A stretch of 64,000 nt of DNA. Origin: Prorocentrum cordatum (lineage: Eukaryota; Sar; Dinophyceae; Prorocentrales; Prorocentraceae). Positions 1 to 11,465 of this stretch are shown in pieces. Location of the stretch: the NCBI GenBank assembly GCA_963575745.1, contig CAUYUJ010017815.1, forward strand, positions 259,501 to 323,500. The letters run 5' to 3'. The notes under the pieces are model-generated. The model saw only the letters and a program-made list of their open reading frames with translations. It was not told the origin of the DNA and ran no database searches. Each line of letters begins with the position of its first letter. Positions within the stretch are counted from its first letter, which is position 1. The position numbers were made by a program, and so were the translations under genes.

Positions 1-437
1 GAGCAACAGGAGCAGCAGCAGGAGCACCAGGGGAAGCAGGAGAGCAGGAGGAGCAGGAAGGCGGAGGAGGAGGAGGAGGGAGGAGGAGGAGGAGGAGGAG
101 GAAGGAGGAGGAGGAGGAGGAGGAGGAGGAGGAGGGGAGGAGGAGGAGGAGGGACAGGAGGAGCAAGAGGAGCAGGAGGAGCACGAGGAGGAGGAACAGG
201 AGGAGCAGGAGGAGCAGGGAGGAGGAGGAGGAGGAGAAGGAGGAGGGAGGAGAAGCAGGAGGAGGAGCAGGAGGAGGAGGATGTGAGTAGTAGTAGGAGG
301 AGGAGGAGGAGGAGGAGGAGGAGGAGGAGGAGGAGGAGGAGGAGGAGGAGGAGGATGAGGAGGGGGAGGAGGAAAAGGAGGAAGAGGAAGAGGAATAGGC
401 GGCGACGACGGCGACGACGACGATGACGGCGGCGGCG
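1..437 (+). repeat. GGA triplet tract grading into GAC/GGC
   Basis: Almost uninterrupted GGA repeats with occasional GCA and GAA. From about 400 they pass into GAC and GGC triplets. The plus strand is nearly all purine. Open frames here only read the repeat. The tract runs off the left edge of the window. Confidence 0.95.
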
Positions 438-589
438 TCTCGCGCTGCCGTTCCACGTGAGCACCATCGCCGGCCGCTGTGACACGCAGGTACTCCTGCT
501 GGCCGCTGCCGCTGGCTGCCGCTGGATGCCGCTGGTGCCTGGGCCCACGGGGCCCTGAACAGGCTCCGGGGGCTTCTACGGCACCCCCC

Positions 590-832
590 AGTGCCGGCCG
601 GTACCCGCCCCGGGGTGGCCGGGGGGTACCGGTATACTGGGGGGTGCCCGGGGGCGCCGGTACTGGAGGGTGCCGGTAGATGGTGCAGGTACCAGGGGGT
701 GCCGGTTCGGGGGGCAGTGGTACGTTCCCGGGGGCACCGTGGGGGTACCATTACCGGGGTTGGTGGGGGGGGACCGCCTGCGTGCACTGGGGGTACCGGT
801 GCCAGGGGGTACAGGGGTGCCAGTACGTACCC
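590..832 (+). repeat. Degenerate minisatellite around GGTACCGG
   Basis: A degenerate unit of about 15 bp containing GGGGGTACCGGTGCC recurs through this stretch. The GGTACC palindrome repeats many times. The stretches on either side (438-589 and 833-1040) are GC-rich and show no gene. Confidence 0.75.
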
Positions 833-1040
833 CCCTCTCTCGCGCCCGTGGCGGGGACTGCCCTCCCAGGGAGAGGTTCGCGCGTCCGCCACGGGCACTC
901 GCGGGGCCTAGGTTTGTCTCCGCCCGCGGCTTGCACTGCACAGTTGCGCTGCCTGCCGCGGTCTTTGCCTCTGTCGTGTGCTCCTCGTCGGTCACACGGC
1001 TGCGGTGTTTCCCGTCTTTACTCTCCCGTTCCCCCCACCC

Positions 1041-1352
1041 GTCTCCTCTTTTCCTTTTCCTCCTCCTCCTCTTCTTCCTCCTCTCCTCGCAGTCGTCGTC
1101 GTCCTCCTCCTCCTCCTTCTCCTCCTCCTCCTCCTCCGCCTCCTCCTCCTCTTCCTCGTCGTCATCGTCCTCGTCGCTATCGTCATCGTCATCGTCATCG
1201 CCGTCCTCCTCATCCTGCATCTCTCGTCCCACCGCCCTGCTCTGGAGGCTGCACTGACGTGCCAGGCTCCGCGCACCGCCGGCGCAGGCGGCCCTTCGCC
1301 TCCGCCCAGCCCGCTCTCTCGCTCTCTCTCTCGCTCTCTCGCTCTCTCTCCG
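1041..1352 (-). repeat. TCC/TCG/TCA triplet tract followed by CT dinucleotides
   Basis: The pyrimidine-strand equivalent of the GGA tracts: TCC, then TCG and TCA interleaved up to about 1222, a short non-repetitive spacer, then CTCT from about 1315. Poly-Ser, poly-Pro or poly-Asp frames here are repeat translations. Confidence 0.9.
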
Positions 1353-2039
1353 CATCTGCCAGGTCCCGGAACGCCTTCGCAGGCGGGCGCCAAGGGCAGC
1401 TTCTGAGCGCCCCTTGCGCGCGTGCGCCGGCGCGGGCCGCCGAGGGCAGCCGCCGCCGCGCAAAGCGACTCCCCGCCCACTCCCTCCTCGGGGGAGGGAC
1501 CGCGCAGCGATCTGTGCTAAGTGGGCTCCGCCCACTTCGCGGAGTGATCCAACCCTCCTAAACCATTCAGGGCATTTGTCGCCCACTCCTAAGTTACTCC
1601 GAGTTTCTTGATGAGCGTCGGGGGGGCGTCACCCCCGCCGACGGCCCCACATCGACCCCCGTCGCGGGCAGCCACCGCGCGCCGAAGGCGCTCCGACCCC
1701 CGTCGCGGGCGACGACGAGGCGAGGCTGACCCCCGTCGGGGGGGCCCCCCCACGCCTATATAGAAACCCAGAGTAGGTTAGGCCAGATCTGACCCTTCTT
1801 AGCATCCGTTGCTAACCTCCCTGCCCCCGCAGCGGCCGCCGTGGTTCTCTCACTTCTCCCGGGTCAAGGGTGTGCTATAGGTGCCCCCCAGTCCAGGGTG
1901 CCCCCTGCCTCCCGCTCCATTTTAGAGCCCTTGGGGCCCCCCTGGGCCTCATTAATGGAGGATTACGATTAATAAATGACCGGGGGTCGTGTTCACGCGG
2001 CGGCGCCCGGGATGACGATTAGAAAAAACCGGCCGCGTG
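1353..2039. other. No gene seen; GC-rich with a short repeated motif
   Basis: Nothing codes convincingly. GACCCCCGTCG recurs at about 1654, 1695 and 1728. A TATATAGAAA string at about 1757 is an isolated AT patch. Confidence 0.6.
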
Positions 2040-2127
2040 CTGGAAAACTATGTTTTTAACCGTTCCCCTCCAGTCAGAAACTTGTGCAGAAATAGCAGGA
2101 AACTATGTTTTTAATCGTTCCCTCCCA
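2040..2127 (+). repeat. Direct repeat pair, about 28 bp
   Basis: A unit containing AACTATGTTTTTAA and CGTTCCC occurs at about 2043 and again at about 2099, a 56-bp spacing, with few differences. The region from 2128 to 2569 holds no gene I can support. Confidence 0.8.
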
Positions 2128-2569
2128 TGTTGTTTATGAATCGTCATCCCGCGTTAGGGGTGCTCTGGAGGCCATGGTGTCTCCGCGGAGATCCTGGGGG
2201 TCACCGTGGGCCGGGGGCACTTTCAGCGACGCCCGAGCAAGGGAGGGGGGGCAGGCACGAGTCTCCTCTCGCCCGCGCCGTCCATCCCTGCAGCTCCTCT
2301 CCTCCGCACCTCCCCCCCCCCTCCCGAGGGCGACCGGGCCCCTGCCCCGCAGCGGGGTTCTGTGGGCCCTTGTGCTCTGAATCGTGATGCTGCGCAGTGC
2401 TTCTCGGCGGGATCCGTCCCCGGGCTGGAGGATCGTGGCGAGCGGGCGGGCGACAGGGTGAGGCGAGTCGCCTCCGCGCAGAGCGGTGGCCCGCCCCCGA
2501 GGTGGTTTAGCCATCCGAAGGGCCAGACCGTCCAGGAGCAACCGAGCGGGCCCTCCGAAGGTCGTAGAC

Positions 2570-2770
2570 GGTCGGGAACTTTGGCTTAGTTTGTTGGTCC
2601 GCCGATTCTGGCTCACCACGCTGCGGTGCGACACGCCATCCACTTCCTGGCCCCCCACTATCAGCGTCTCGAGCCTTTCCGAGCCTCCCGCCCCGCGGAG
2701 CGGAGCGACCCGCTACCGGCTTGGAAGGCATCGCGTGTCGCCCGGGCCGCCGCCGTGACACGCTGAGCAG
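2570..2770 (+). repeat. Dispersed repeat family R200, copy 1
   Basis: About 200 bp homologous to 26278-26480. Shared landmarks in the same order are GGGAACTTT, TGGCTCA, CGACACGCCAT, CCCGCGGAGCGGAGCGAC, GCGTGTCGCC and GGGCCGCCGCCG. No coding signal or terminal repeat is obvious. It is seen only twice here. Confidence 0.8.
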
Positions 2771-2794
2771 AACTGCCTGACTGTATTCGTACAC

Positions 2795-2945
2795 GGGGCC
2801 TTCCAGAGGGGTCGTCGCCTTCGAGGGGCTCAGAGGCAGCAGCCGGCGGAAGTAAAAAACGCGGCTTCGCCGGCGGAAGCCGGCGGTCTCGCCGCGCAGG
2901 CTGGCCGAAGCAAGCATTCGAACCCCAAGAGATGCCATGTTCTTT
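2795..2945 (+). repeat. Dispersed repeat with CCGGCGGAAG palindromes, copy 1
   Basis: Matches 42925-43110. Both contain CGGCGGAAGT, then GCCGGCGGAAGCCGGCGG, and end near CCCCAAGAGATG. The CCGCCGGCGG core is self-complementary. Confidence 0.7.
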
Positions 2946-2997
2946 GGATCCGAAGTCGGGCTTGGATCGGCGATCTCGTCAAGGCGGTGCAGCAACG

Positions 2998-3178
2998 ATC
3001 AATTTGGGCCCAAGGGGGGCTCCTCCTCCTCCTCCTCACCCTCCTCCTCCTCCTCCTCCTCCTCCTCCTCCTCCTTCTCCTCCTCCCCCTCCTCCCCTCC
3101 TCCTCCTCCTTCTCCTCCTCCCCCTCCTCCTCCTCCTCCTCCTCCTCCTCCTCCTCCTCCTCCTCCTCCTCCTCCTCT
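2998..3178 (-). repeat. CTC triplet tract
   Basis: CTC repeats with minor CCC and TTC interruptions. Overlapping Leu, Ser and Pro frames are repeat translations. Confidence 0.95.
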
Positions 3179-3302
3179 GGGTTCCGGGCCGTGCCTTAGA
3201 GCTGGGTGTGGGTGCCGCTTCGTGGCCAAGGCCCGCCGTGGCCAAAGAAGCCCCTGCGTTCCCCGTGGAGCGTTCCTCGTGGCAGCACGGTGGCTGTACT
3301 GA

Positions 3303-3579
3303 GTAGTCGAGGAGGAGGAGGAGGAGGAGGAGGGAGATAAGGAGGAGGAGGAGGAGGAGGAGGAGGAGGAGGAGGAGGACGAGGAGAAGGGGGATAAGGA
3401 GGAGCAGGAGGAGGAGGTGGTCGGCCCCGGCAGGGTCTGCCATGGTTGCTCCCGACCACCCCCGGCCCATGTCGGGGCCCAGCCACGGGCCGGCCCGTGA
3501 GAGCATACAGCACCGTAATCCCCCCCCTGTATCGTGAGAGGGTGCAGGAGGAGGAGGAGGAGGAGGAGGAGGAGGAGGA
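3303..3579 (+). repeat. GAG triplet tracts abutting the composite repeat
   Basis: GAG repeats at 3305-3418 and again at about 3544-3579, with a short unique spacer. The second tract joins the left end of composite repeat copy 1 directly, the same junction seen at about 55520. Confidence 0.9.
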
Positions 3580-4560
3580 CCAGTGTAAACCCAAGGGTCA
3601 TCGACGATGTTGGAGTAAAACTTCCCTCCAAGCTCCCTCTTCATAGGACCCTGCAACGGTTCATGTCCATTGATGGAACTGCCTCGTTAGAAAACGCCCG
3701 TTTGAAGACCCTGAAGCATGCCAAGACATTGTTCTCGGGATTCCATCGCCACGGATCACCTGACTGTTGCGTCTGGACGATCCTGAATCGTGCGAAAACG
3801 CCATTCCCAGGACTTCAACGCAGAGATTCAACGTAACTGTTGCACCCGCATAATCCTCAATCTTTCCAAAACACAATTTCTGATTTGATGATGGGCATCC
3901 ATGAAACCCTTGAGAATGTTTAAAACGAATGTGCGCGGCGCTAAAGGCGAGAGCCACAGTTTGAAAAGGAACTGCCTTCAATCAGTGAAACTTTTGCAAC
4001 TTGTTCAAACGAATGTACGCGGCGCTAAGGCGAGAGCCACATTTTGAAAACGACCCGCCCCCAATCCGTGAAACTTTTGCGGTTTTTCAACGAATGTGCG
4101 CGGCGCTAAGACGAGAGCCCAGCCCGTGAAACTCTCGCAGATGTTTAAAATGAATGTGCGCGGCGCTAAAGCGATAGCCACATTTTGAAAACCACCTGCC
4201 CTAAATCCTGAATTCTTGCAATTTGTTTAAACGAATGTGCGCGGCGGTAAGGCGAGAGCCACATTTTGACAGCCACTCGCTCTAAATCCGTGAAGATCTT
4301 GCACTGTTCAAAACAATGTGCGCAGCGCTAAAGCGAGAGCCACATTTTGAAAGTGGCCCGCCCTCAATCCGCGAAGCTCTTGCCAATTGTGAAAACGAAT
4401 GCGCGCGGCGCTAAGGCGAGAGCCACATTTTGAAAACCACCCGCTCTACATATGTGAAACGGTTCCCTATATTCAAGCTTCAGAGTCATAAGTGGTGAGG
4501 AAGTCTCAGGCGAAACGCCCGGCCCGCCCTAAAAAAATGTTTCGGGGTGTGACAGGGAGA
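3580..4560 (+). repeat. Composite repeat family C82, copy 1 (complete)
   Basis: It has three parts. (1) A unique left block, 3580-3900, begins GACCAGTGTAAACCCAAGG and is alignable with 55523-55820. (2) A tandem array at about 3915-4440 carries the core GCGCGGCGCTAAGGCGAGAG then CCACATTTTGAAA. Core spacings are 84, 81, 60, 81, 81 and 83 bp, so there are about seven units, one shortened. (3) A right block, about 4445-4560, contains AGTCTCAGGCGAAACGCCC and GGTGTGACAGGGAGAA. No terminal inverted repeats or convincing continuous ORF are visible. The same order recurs at 55520-56685, and partial copies lie at 7418 and 12150. Confidence 0.9.
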
Positions 4561-5004
4561 AGTGATTCATACAGAAAAGGAATGAGGGAGGGGGAGAAAC
4601 CTAATTTGGAGAATGCGGATGAGGAGGCTTCTGTTCAGAACCGCAGCCCCTGACAAGTAGTCATACCCAGTCCGTTCCCCCTTCCGTACTGATGCTTCAA
4701 GCTCCCCCTTCTCCCCGTCAGTCCTTGCATTTCTGCCCTTTCGACCCAGCGAACTAATTAATCACCACAATCGAGCCCTTGTCCACCAGTCGGTGTCTTG
4801 CGAGTCGCGCGGTTCGCGAGCCCCCAAAGTAACGGTCGCACATTTATACATGTGTATATATTTATATTCAAGATTGCATTGGCGCTTCGCGCCACGCACC
4901 TTGGTCCTTGAAGTTTTGGTCTCCAGGCGGAATGACAGGACGGTCGAACCGACAATTTAGCGATAATTCCGTGTTTCCTTTTCCAGCGTCGCCGTTATAA
5001 TAAT
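4561..5004. other. No gene seen
   Basis: Mixed-composition unique sequence. There are no repeats above noise and no ORF worth calling. Confidence 0.5.
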
Positions 5005-5715
5005 GTGATTCGTTTTCGTCCATGCTTCTTTTTCCTCATTCTCGCCCTACCTTGCGTATTCCCCACATCCTCCTCAGCTCTTTTTGCGGGGGCTCCTCCT
5101 TGGAGAGCCTATGAGGGCTTCACGGAAGTTTTTCATGCTTCTTTAAGGCCTGCTGGAGGCCTCCTGGTCGTCTTCTGGGGGCCTCTGGGGGCTTCCTCGG
5201 GCCACCTTGCCTCAAACCGCGGTGTCCCTGAACGACCGGGTCTCGATTTGGAATGCTTCGGAGGGTGTCTTGGGGCCGTCATGGGGCTCTCTGAGGCCAT
5301 CTTGGAACCTTGTTGTGCCGTCTTGCGGCTCTCTTGGACTGCCTGGAAGCCCTTTCGGACGGTTGTGTGGCGATTTTCGAGCCTCCCAGGCGGCTTCGGA
5401 CGCCCAGGGGACCGCCATCTTGTAGCGTCGGGAAGCCGAAAAGAGGAGAACCCCCAAATTCACCGGTAACCAAGAGAAAATAAATGATTTTTGACGATTG
5501 GGACCTTTTTAGGAGTTTTCTTGGAGGCCTCTTGGGACGTTTTGAAGCGATCTTTGGGCGTATGACGGCTTCTTTGGGGTCGTCGTGGGCCGGCTTGGAG
5601 CTCTCTGGTGTCATTTCGGGAGCGCGCAGGAACACTTGGAGCCCTCTGGGGCCGTCTTCGGGCTCTCGTGGGGTTCTCCCGGGTCGTCTGGAGGGTGGGT
5701 GGGCCAAATAAGTCC
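5005..5715. repeat. Degenerate interspersed repeat with TCTTGGGGCC-like modules
   Basis: Variants of TCTTGGGGCCGTC and GGCTCTC recur every 30 bp or so, but no strict period survives. A 154-residue plus frame (5005-5469) starts with a hydrophobic, signal-peptide-like stretch, and the minus strand reads Pro/Arg/Asp-rich repeats. Both look like translations of the repeat. A weak repeat-protein remnant cannot be excluded. Confidence 0.5.
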
Positions 5716-5789
5716 CGGGGGCGGGGGGGGGCGTTTTTTCCAGGGCCCCCCCAGCCTTGTAAACATATGTGGAAAAGGGATGTGGACAC

Positions 5790-5910
5790 ATACATACATG
5801 TGTATATATATATATATATATGTACACACACATATATATATATATATATGTATATATGTATATACATATACATATAACATGTATGCATATATGTATATAT
5901 GTAAATACGC

Positions 5911-5941
<31 letters not shown>

Positions 5942-6165
5942 TAGTTACATATACATATGCGTATACGTATACATACACGTGCACCTATATATATATATAC
6001 ATATGCAAGCACCTTGGCATTCACACATACTTATACATATACATGTACGTGCAAATTCACACATCCATCTACACATTAAGTACATGTACGCATGCAGGTA
6101 CATTACACATGCACTACATACATACTTACTTACAGTCATGCGTACATACATGCATGTGCACAACC
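5790..6165. repeat. TA / CATA / TATG microsatellite region
   Basis: Alternating TA runs with CATA, TACA and TGTA variants make the largest AT-rich island in the window. TATA strings here are microsatellite, not evidence of promoters. Confidence 0.95.
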
Positions 6166-6364
6166 CTTTCATACAACGTCATCTTCCCGTATAAAGTCTA
6201 CCCAGCTATTTTGGCCAGGCGTTGTGCAGGGGTTGTGTGCATCGCCAGGATATTTGTTATACGGATGTGCGCAACTAGAGCACCGCGGTCGCGGCCTTCC
6301 CTTCTTCCTTCCCGCCCCCCTTCTATTTTGTGTCCCGCCTTTCCTCGTCAACCCTGGAAAGTGC

Positions 6365-6900
6365 AGCCACTTTGGAGGGCCGGTGGAGGATTCCGCGGAG
6401 TGAGGTCCCGCCATAGTTTCAGACTAGACCTCGCCATCCCTTGAGGTCGGCGGAATATGAAACTTTCACCCTTTTTGAGGGCTGATGCTGGGTCCAGCGG
6501 AGTGAGGCCGCGCCGGGGACCTAAATTAGACCTGATGGGGGCTGCGGTCTGCGAAACTGTTGCCACTCGAGGACTGCTGGGGGGTCCACTGGAGTGAGGT
6601 CCCACGCAAAGATGCATTAGACCCCGCCATTCCTAGGGGGTTGTGATCTGCGAAATTGCCGCTTCTCTCGAAGCTCCACGCAAACCTGAGTCAGACCTCG
6701 CCATCCCTTGGTGGGCCGCGATCTGCGGAAGTGTCGCCACTCTCAAGGGCTGTTGCGGGGTCCAGTGGAGCGAGACCCCACGCAGACCTAAATTGGACCT
6801 CGCCGTCCATAAGGGGCTACGATCTGCGAAATTGTCGCCACTCTCGAGGGCTGCTGGGAGGTCCATCGGAGTGAAACCCTATGCGGATTTAGATTAGCCT
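6365..6900 (+). repeat. About 100-bp tandem array, five degenerate units
   Basis: Landmarks in each unit are GAGTGAGGTCCC, GACCTCGCCATCC, GATCTGCGAAA and GCCACTCTCGAGG. The GCGAAA anchor falls near 6458, 6551, 6650, 6725 and 6826, so the period is 93-101 bp with one unit shortened to 75. It is unrelated in sequence to the 82-bp array. Confidence 0.85.
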
Positions 6901-7417
6901 TGATTTCTTTTCCGCGGGTCCCGAAGACCTGGCAGCGCGCCTGCGGGCGTTTAACTCCCGCGATGCACGGCGCAGGCAAGAAGCGGAGAACTTGGTGAGC
7001 AAGGTCGTCCTCGCTCCTTTTTTGCACTAGCTATGTGCTGATCTTTTGGAACGCCAGGGCGACATGGTGCGGGCCGCGCTGATTGTCCAGCGTGCTTTTG
7101 GGAAGTGACCGCCACCCTCTTTCCTCATTGTGTTTCTTTTGTTGTCGTTCTCTTTCTGCTAGGCCGTCTCACTGCTGTTCTGGCGGTAGCTGTTCGGCCC
7201 CTCTTCTGTCCTTTTCTGGCCCCTCGTTCCCACCCCCACTTCATCTTCGAGCTTGGGGCAGCAGTCCTCTTCCTTTTTCGTCGTCCTGTGAGTTGCGCAG
7301 CGAACGCGCGCTGCCCATACAGCTTGCGCAACCATTGGCAACTCCAGCCTCACCGCTTGCGAAACTATTATGGACCAGCCCCTCGTGTCACTTAGTGCAG
7401 ATGGGTTGGGTACGCCG
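6901..7417. other. No gene seen
   Basis: Unique sequence containing a TTTC/TTCT-rich patch near 7110-7170. Open frames of about 60-120 residues on both strands overlap one another and have no recognisable motif. Confidence 0.5.
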
Positions 7418-7614
7418 CAGGGTTATTCAATACGAAATCGCGCGGCGCTAATGCGCAAACCACATTTTGAAAATCACCCGCCATTCATCCGTGACGCCGT
7501 TACAACTTCTCCGCTTACGGTTCACGATTGATGGAGAAGTCTCAGGTAACAAAGCCGAGCACGCCCGCCCATCACGTCTCAGGATGCGACAGGGCGTAGT
7601 TGTTTCTAAGGGGA
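7418..7614 (+). repeat. Composite repeat C82, truncated copy 2
   Basis: One array core (GCGCGGCGCTAATGCG, CCACATTTTGAAAATCACC) is followed by the right block (GAAGTCTCAGGTAACAAAGC, then GGATGCGACAGGG). The left block is missing. The right block is followed at once by the giant purine tract. Confidence 0.85.
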
Positions 7615-10600
7615 GATGGATGGCGGAGAAGGAGGAGGATGAGGAGGAGGAGAAAGAGGACGAGAAAGAGGAGGATGATGAGGAGGAGGAGGAGGAGGAC
7701 GGGGAGGGGGACGAGCAGGGGGACGAGGACGCGGAGGAACGGGGAAGAGGAAACAGACATGGTCGGGGCCTCCTTCGCCGCCCTCTGGTACGGTGGCCGT
7801 TCGCCGCAAGCCGGCGGGGCGGGACGGGCCCCAAGGGGCCGGGCGATGGTGCGGGAGGAGCTCCTTGGGCTGCTCGGCGGCACCGAGGCCGTGGAGGAAG
7901 CGGAGGCACGCGAGGAGGAGGAGGAGAAGGAGGAGGGGGAGGAGGATGAGGAGGAGCGGGATGAGGAGGTTGAGGAGGAGGAGGAGGAGGATCAGGAGAA
8001 GGAGGAGGAGGAGGAGGAGGACGAAGAGGAGGATGAGGAGAAGGATAAGTAGGAGGATGTGGAGGAGGACGAGGAGGAGGAAGAGGAGGCGGAGGAGCAG
8101 GAGGAGAAGGAGGTGGAGGAGGTGGAGGAGGATGGAGAAGACGAGGAGGGAAAGGAGGATGATGAGGAGGAGGAGGAGGAGGAGGACGAGGACGAGGACG
8201 AGGACGATGACGAGGACGATGAGCAGGGGCAGGAGGAGGAGGAGGTTGACGAGGAGGAGGAGGAGGAAGAGGAGGAGGAGTAACGGGAGGAGGAGCAAGA
8301 AGATCAGGAAATGGAGTAGGCGGAGGAAGAGGACGAGGAGGAGGAGGAGGAGGAGGAGGAGGAGGAGGAGCGGAGGGAGGAGGAGCGAATAAGTGGAAAT
8401 GGAGGAGGATGACGAGCACCAAGACGATGGCGAGGGGGAGGACGAGGAGGAGGAGGAGTAGGAGGAGGAGGAGACGGAGGAAGAGGAGGAGGACAAGGAG
8501 GAGGAGGAGGAGTAAGCAGAGCGGGAGGAGGAGGAGGAGACGGAGGTGGAAGAAGATGAGGAGGAGAAGAGGACAAGGACCAGGACAAGGACGAGGAGGA
8601 GGAGGAGGAGAAGGAGGAGGAGCAGGAATAGGAAGAGCTGGAGGAGGAGGAGGAACATGACACGGATGAAGGGGAGGATGATGATGATGAGGAGGAGGAG
8701 GAGGAGGAGGAGGAATAGGAGGAGGAGGAGAAGGAGGAGGAGGTTGGAGGCGGAGGACGAGGACGAGGACGATGACAAGACGAGGAGGACGAGGACGAGG
8801 ACGAGGACGACTCGGAGGAGGAGGAGGAGGAGGAGGAGGACGAAGACGAGGACGAGACGAGGACGAGAACGAGGAGGAGAAGAATGAAGAGGAGTCTGGG
8901 GGGGAGTGGGAAGCGAAAAAGGAAGAGGATGAGGAGCAGGATGTGGATGCAGAGGAGGTGCAGGGTGAGGAGGAGGACGAGGACGAGGACCAGGACGAGA
9001 AACCGAGGACGAGGACGAATGCGAGGACGAAGAAGAGGAAGAGGATGAGGATGGGGATGATGGCGATGAGCATGATGATGCTGATGCTGATGCTGATGGT
9101 GATGAGGCTGATGATGCATATGGTGACGAAGCTGCTGATGCTGGTGATGATGTTGATGATGCTGGTATTGCTGCTGATGGTGATGATGCTGCTGGTGTTG
9201 CTGCTCTTCATGTTGATGCGGCCGCTGCTGCTGTCGACTGTGATGATGATGATGATGGTGATGATGATCATAACGACGATTCCTATGATGCTGTTGATGA
9301 TGATGATGATGAGGAGGATATGACGATAATGACGATGCTGATCATTGTGATGATGCTGCTGATGATGATGTTGCTGACGATCATACTGCTGATGATGCTG
9401 ATACTGTTGCGGATGTTGCTGCTGCTGCTGATGAGGTTGATGATGTCGATGTTGATGTTGATGATGGTGTTGCGGATGATCATGATTATGATGTTGTTGG
9501 TGATGCTGATGATGATGTTGATGACGATGACGATGATCATGTTGGTGGTGATGGTGATGATCATGCTACTGATGCTGTTGCTGGTGATCATGCTGTTGAT
9601 GATGTTGCTGTTGCGGATGCTGATGCTGCTGCTGATGATGCTGATGATGCTGATGATGTTCATGATGTTGATGATGATGCTGTTGCGGATGATGATGGTG
9701 ATGTTGATGATGACGATGATGATGCTGATGATGATGATGATGATGATGATGATTATGATGATGATGATGATGATGATGATGATGGTGCTGCTGCTGTTGT
9801 TCATGATGATGCTGATGAGAATCCGATGATAATGGTTGTGGTGATGGTTATGATGTTGCTATTGATGATGAGTGTGATGATGACTATAATGCTGATGATT
9901 GTGATGATGCTGCTGCTGATGCTGATGATGATGATGATGATGATGATGAGGGTGATCATGCTGATGCGGATTACGAAGATGATGGGGGAAGGATGAAGAG
10001 GATGAGGAGGAGGCGGAGGAGCAGGAGAAGAAGCGGGAGGAGGGGGATGAGGAAGACCAGGAACATGAGGAGACGGAGGAGAACGAGGTCGAGGAGGAGG
10101 AGGAGGAGGAGGAGCAAGAGCCAGAGGAGGAGTTGGAGGAGGAGGAGGAGAAGAAGGAGGAGGAGTAGGAAGTGGAGGAGGAGGAAGAGGAGGAGGAGGA
10201 GGAGGAGGAGGACGAGGAGGAGGAGGCAGACGACGAGGAGGGAGGAGGAGGAGGAGGAGGAGGAGGAGGAGGAAGAGGAGGAAAAAGGGGAGGAGGAGGA
10301 GGGGAGCAGGAGGAGGGTGAGGACGAGGAGGAGGTGGACGAGGAGGTGAAGGAGGATAAGGAGGAGGAGAATTAGAGGATGGGGGGAGGAGGAGGACGAG
10401 GACGACGAGGATCATGTCGAGGAGGCGGAGGAGGATGAACAGGAACTGGATGATGTGGATGAGGGGGTGAGGGAGAAGAAGGAAGGACAGAAGGAGGAGG
10501 ACGAGGAAGAGGAGGAGGAAGAGGAGGAGGCGGAGGAGGAGGAGGGGGATGGGGCCGAGGACCAGGACGAGGAGGAGGAGGAGGCGCGGAGAAGGAGGAG

Positions 10601-11111
10601 GAGGAGGAGGGGGATGGGGCCGAGGACCAGGACGAGGAGGAGGCGGAGGAGGAGGAGAAGGAGGAAGAGGAGGAACACGTAGGAGAAGGAGGAGGAGAAG
10701 GAGGAGGAGAAGGCCGACGAGGAGGAGGAGGATGATGAGGACGGGGACGAGATCGATGGCGAGGAGCAGGAGGAGGAGGAGGAAACGACGCAGCAGGAGC
10801 AGGAACAGGAGGAATCTGATCAGGAGGAGGAGGAGGAGGAGGAGGAGGAGGGGGAGGAGGAGGAGGACGAGGAGGAGGAGGCGGAGGAGGGGAAGGAGGA
10901 CCATGACGAGGACAAGGGGGGGGAGGCAGAAGAGGACGAGGAGAAGGAGGAGGAGGAGGACGAGGAGGAGGAGGAGGAGAAGGAAAGGGGGGGGGGGAGG
11001 AACAGGGGGAGCAGGAGGAGGAGGGGGAGGAGGACCAGGAGGAATATGAGAAGGATGAGGAGGAGGAGACTGAGGAGGAGGATGAGGAGAGGAGGGTGAG
11101 GAGAGGATGAC

Positions 11112-11169
<58 letters not shown>

Positions 11170-11182
11170 CTGATGCTGATGC

Positions 11183-11237
<55 letters not shown>

Positions 11238-11425
11238 ACGGATGATGATGCTGCTGATGATGATGATTGTTGTGCTGATGATGCTGATGATGATGCTGCT
11301 GTTGATGATGCTGATGCTGCTGATGCTGATGCTGTGGAGATGAGGATGATGATGCTGATTACGTTGATGATGCTGATGATGATGTTGCTGCTGATGATGA
11401 CGATGCTGATGGTTATGATGATGAA

Positions 11426-11465
<40 letters not shown>

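Noticed and set aside
3580-4560. CRISPR array
   Set aside because: The 82-bp units are degenerate along their whole length with no unique spacers alternating with an exact short repeat, and no cas-like gene is present. The DNA is eukaryotic.
5790-6010. TATA-type promoters in the TA-rich region
   Set aside because: They are part of a TA/CATA microsatellite with no gene on either side.
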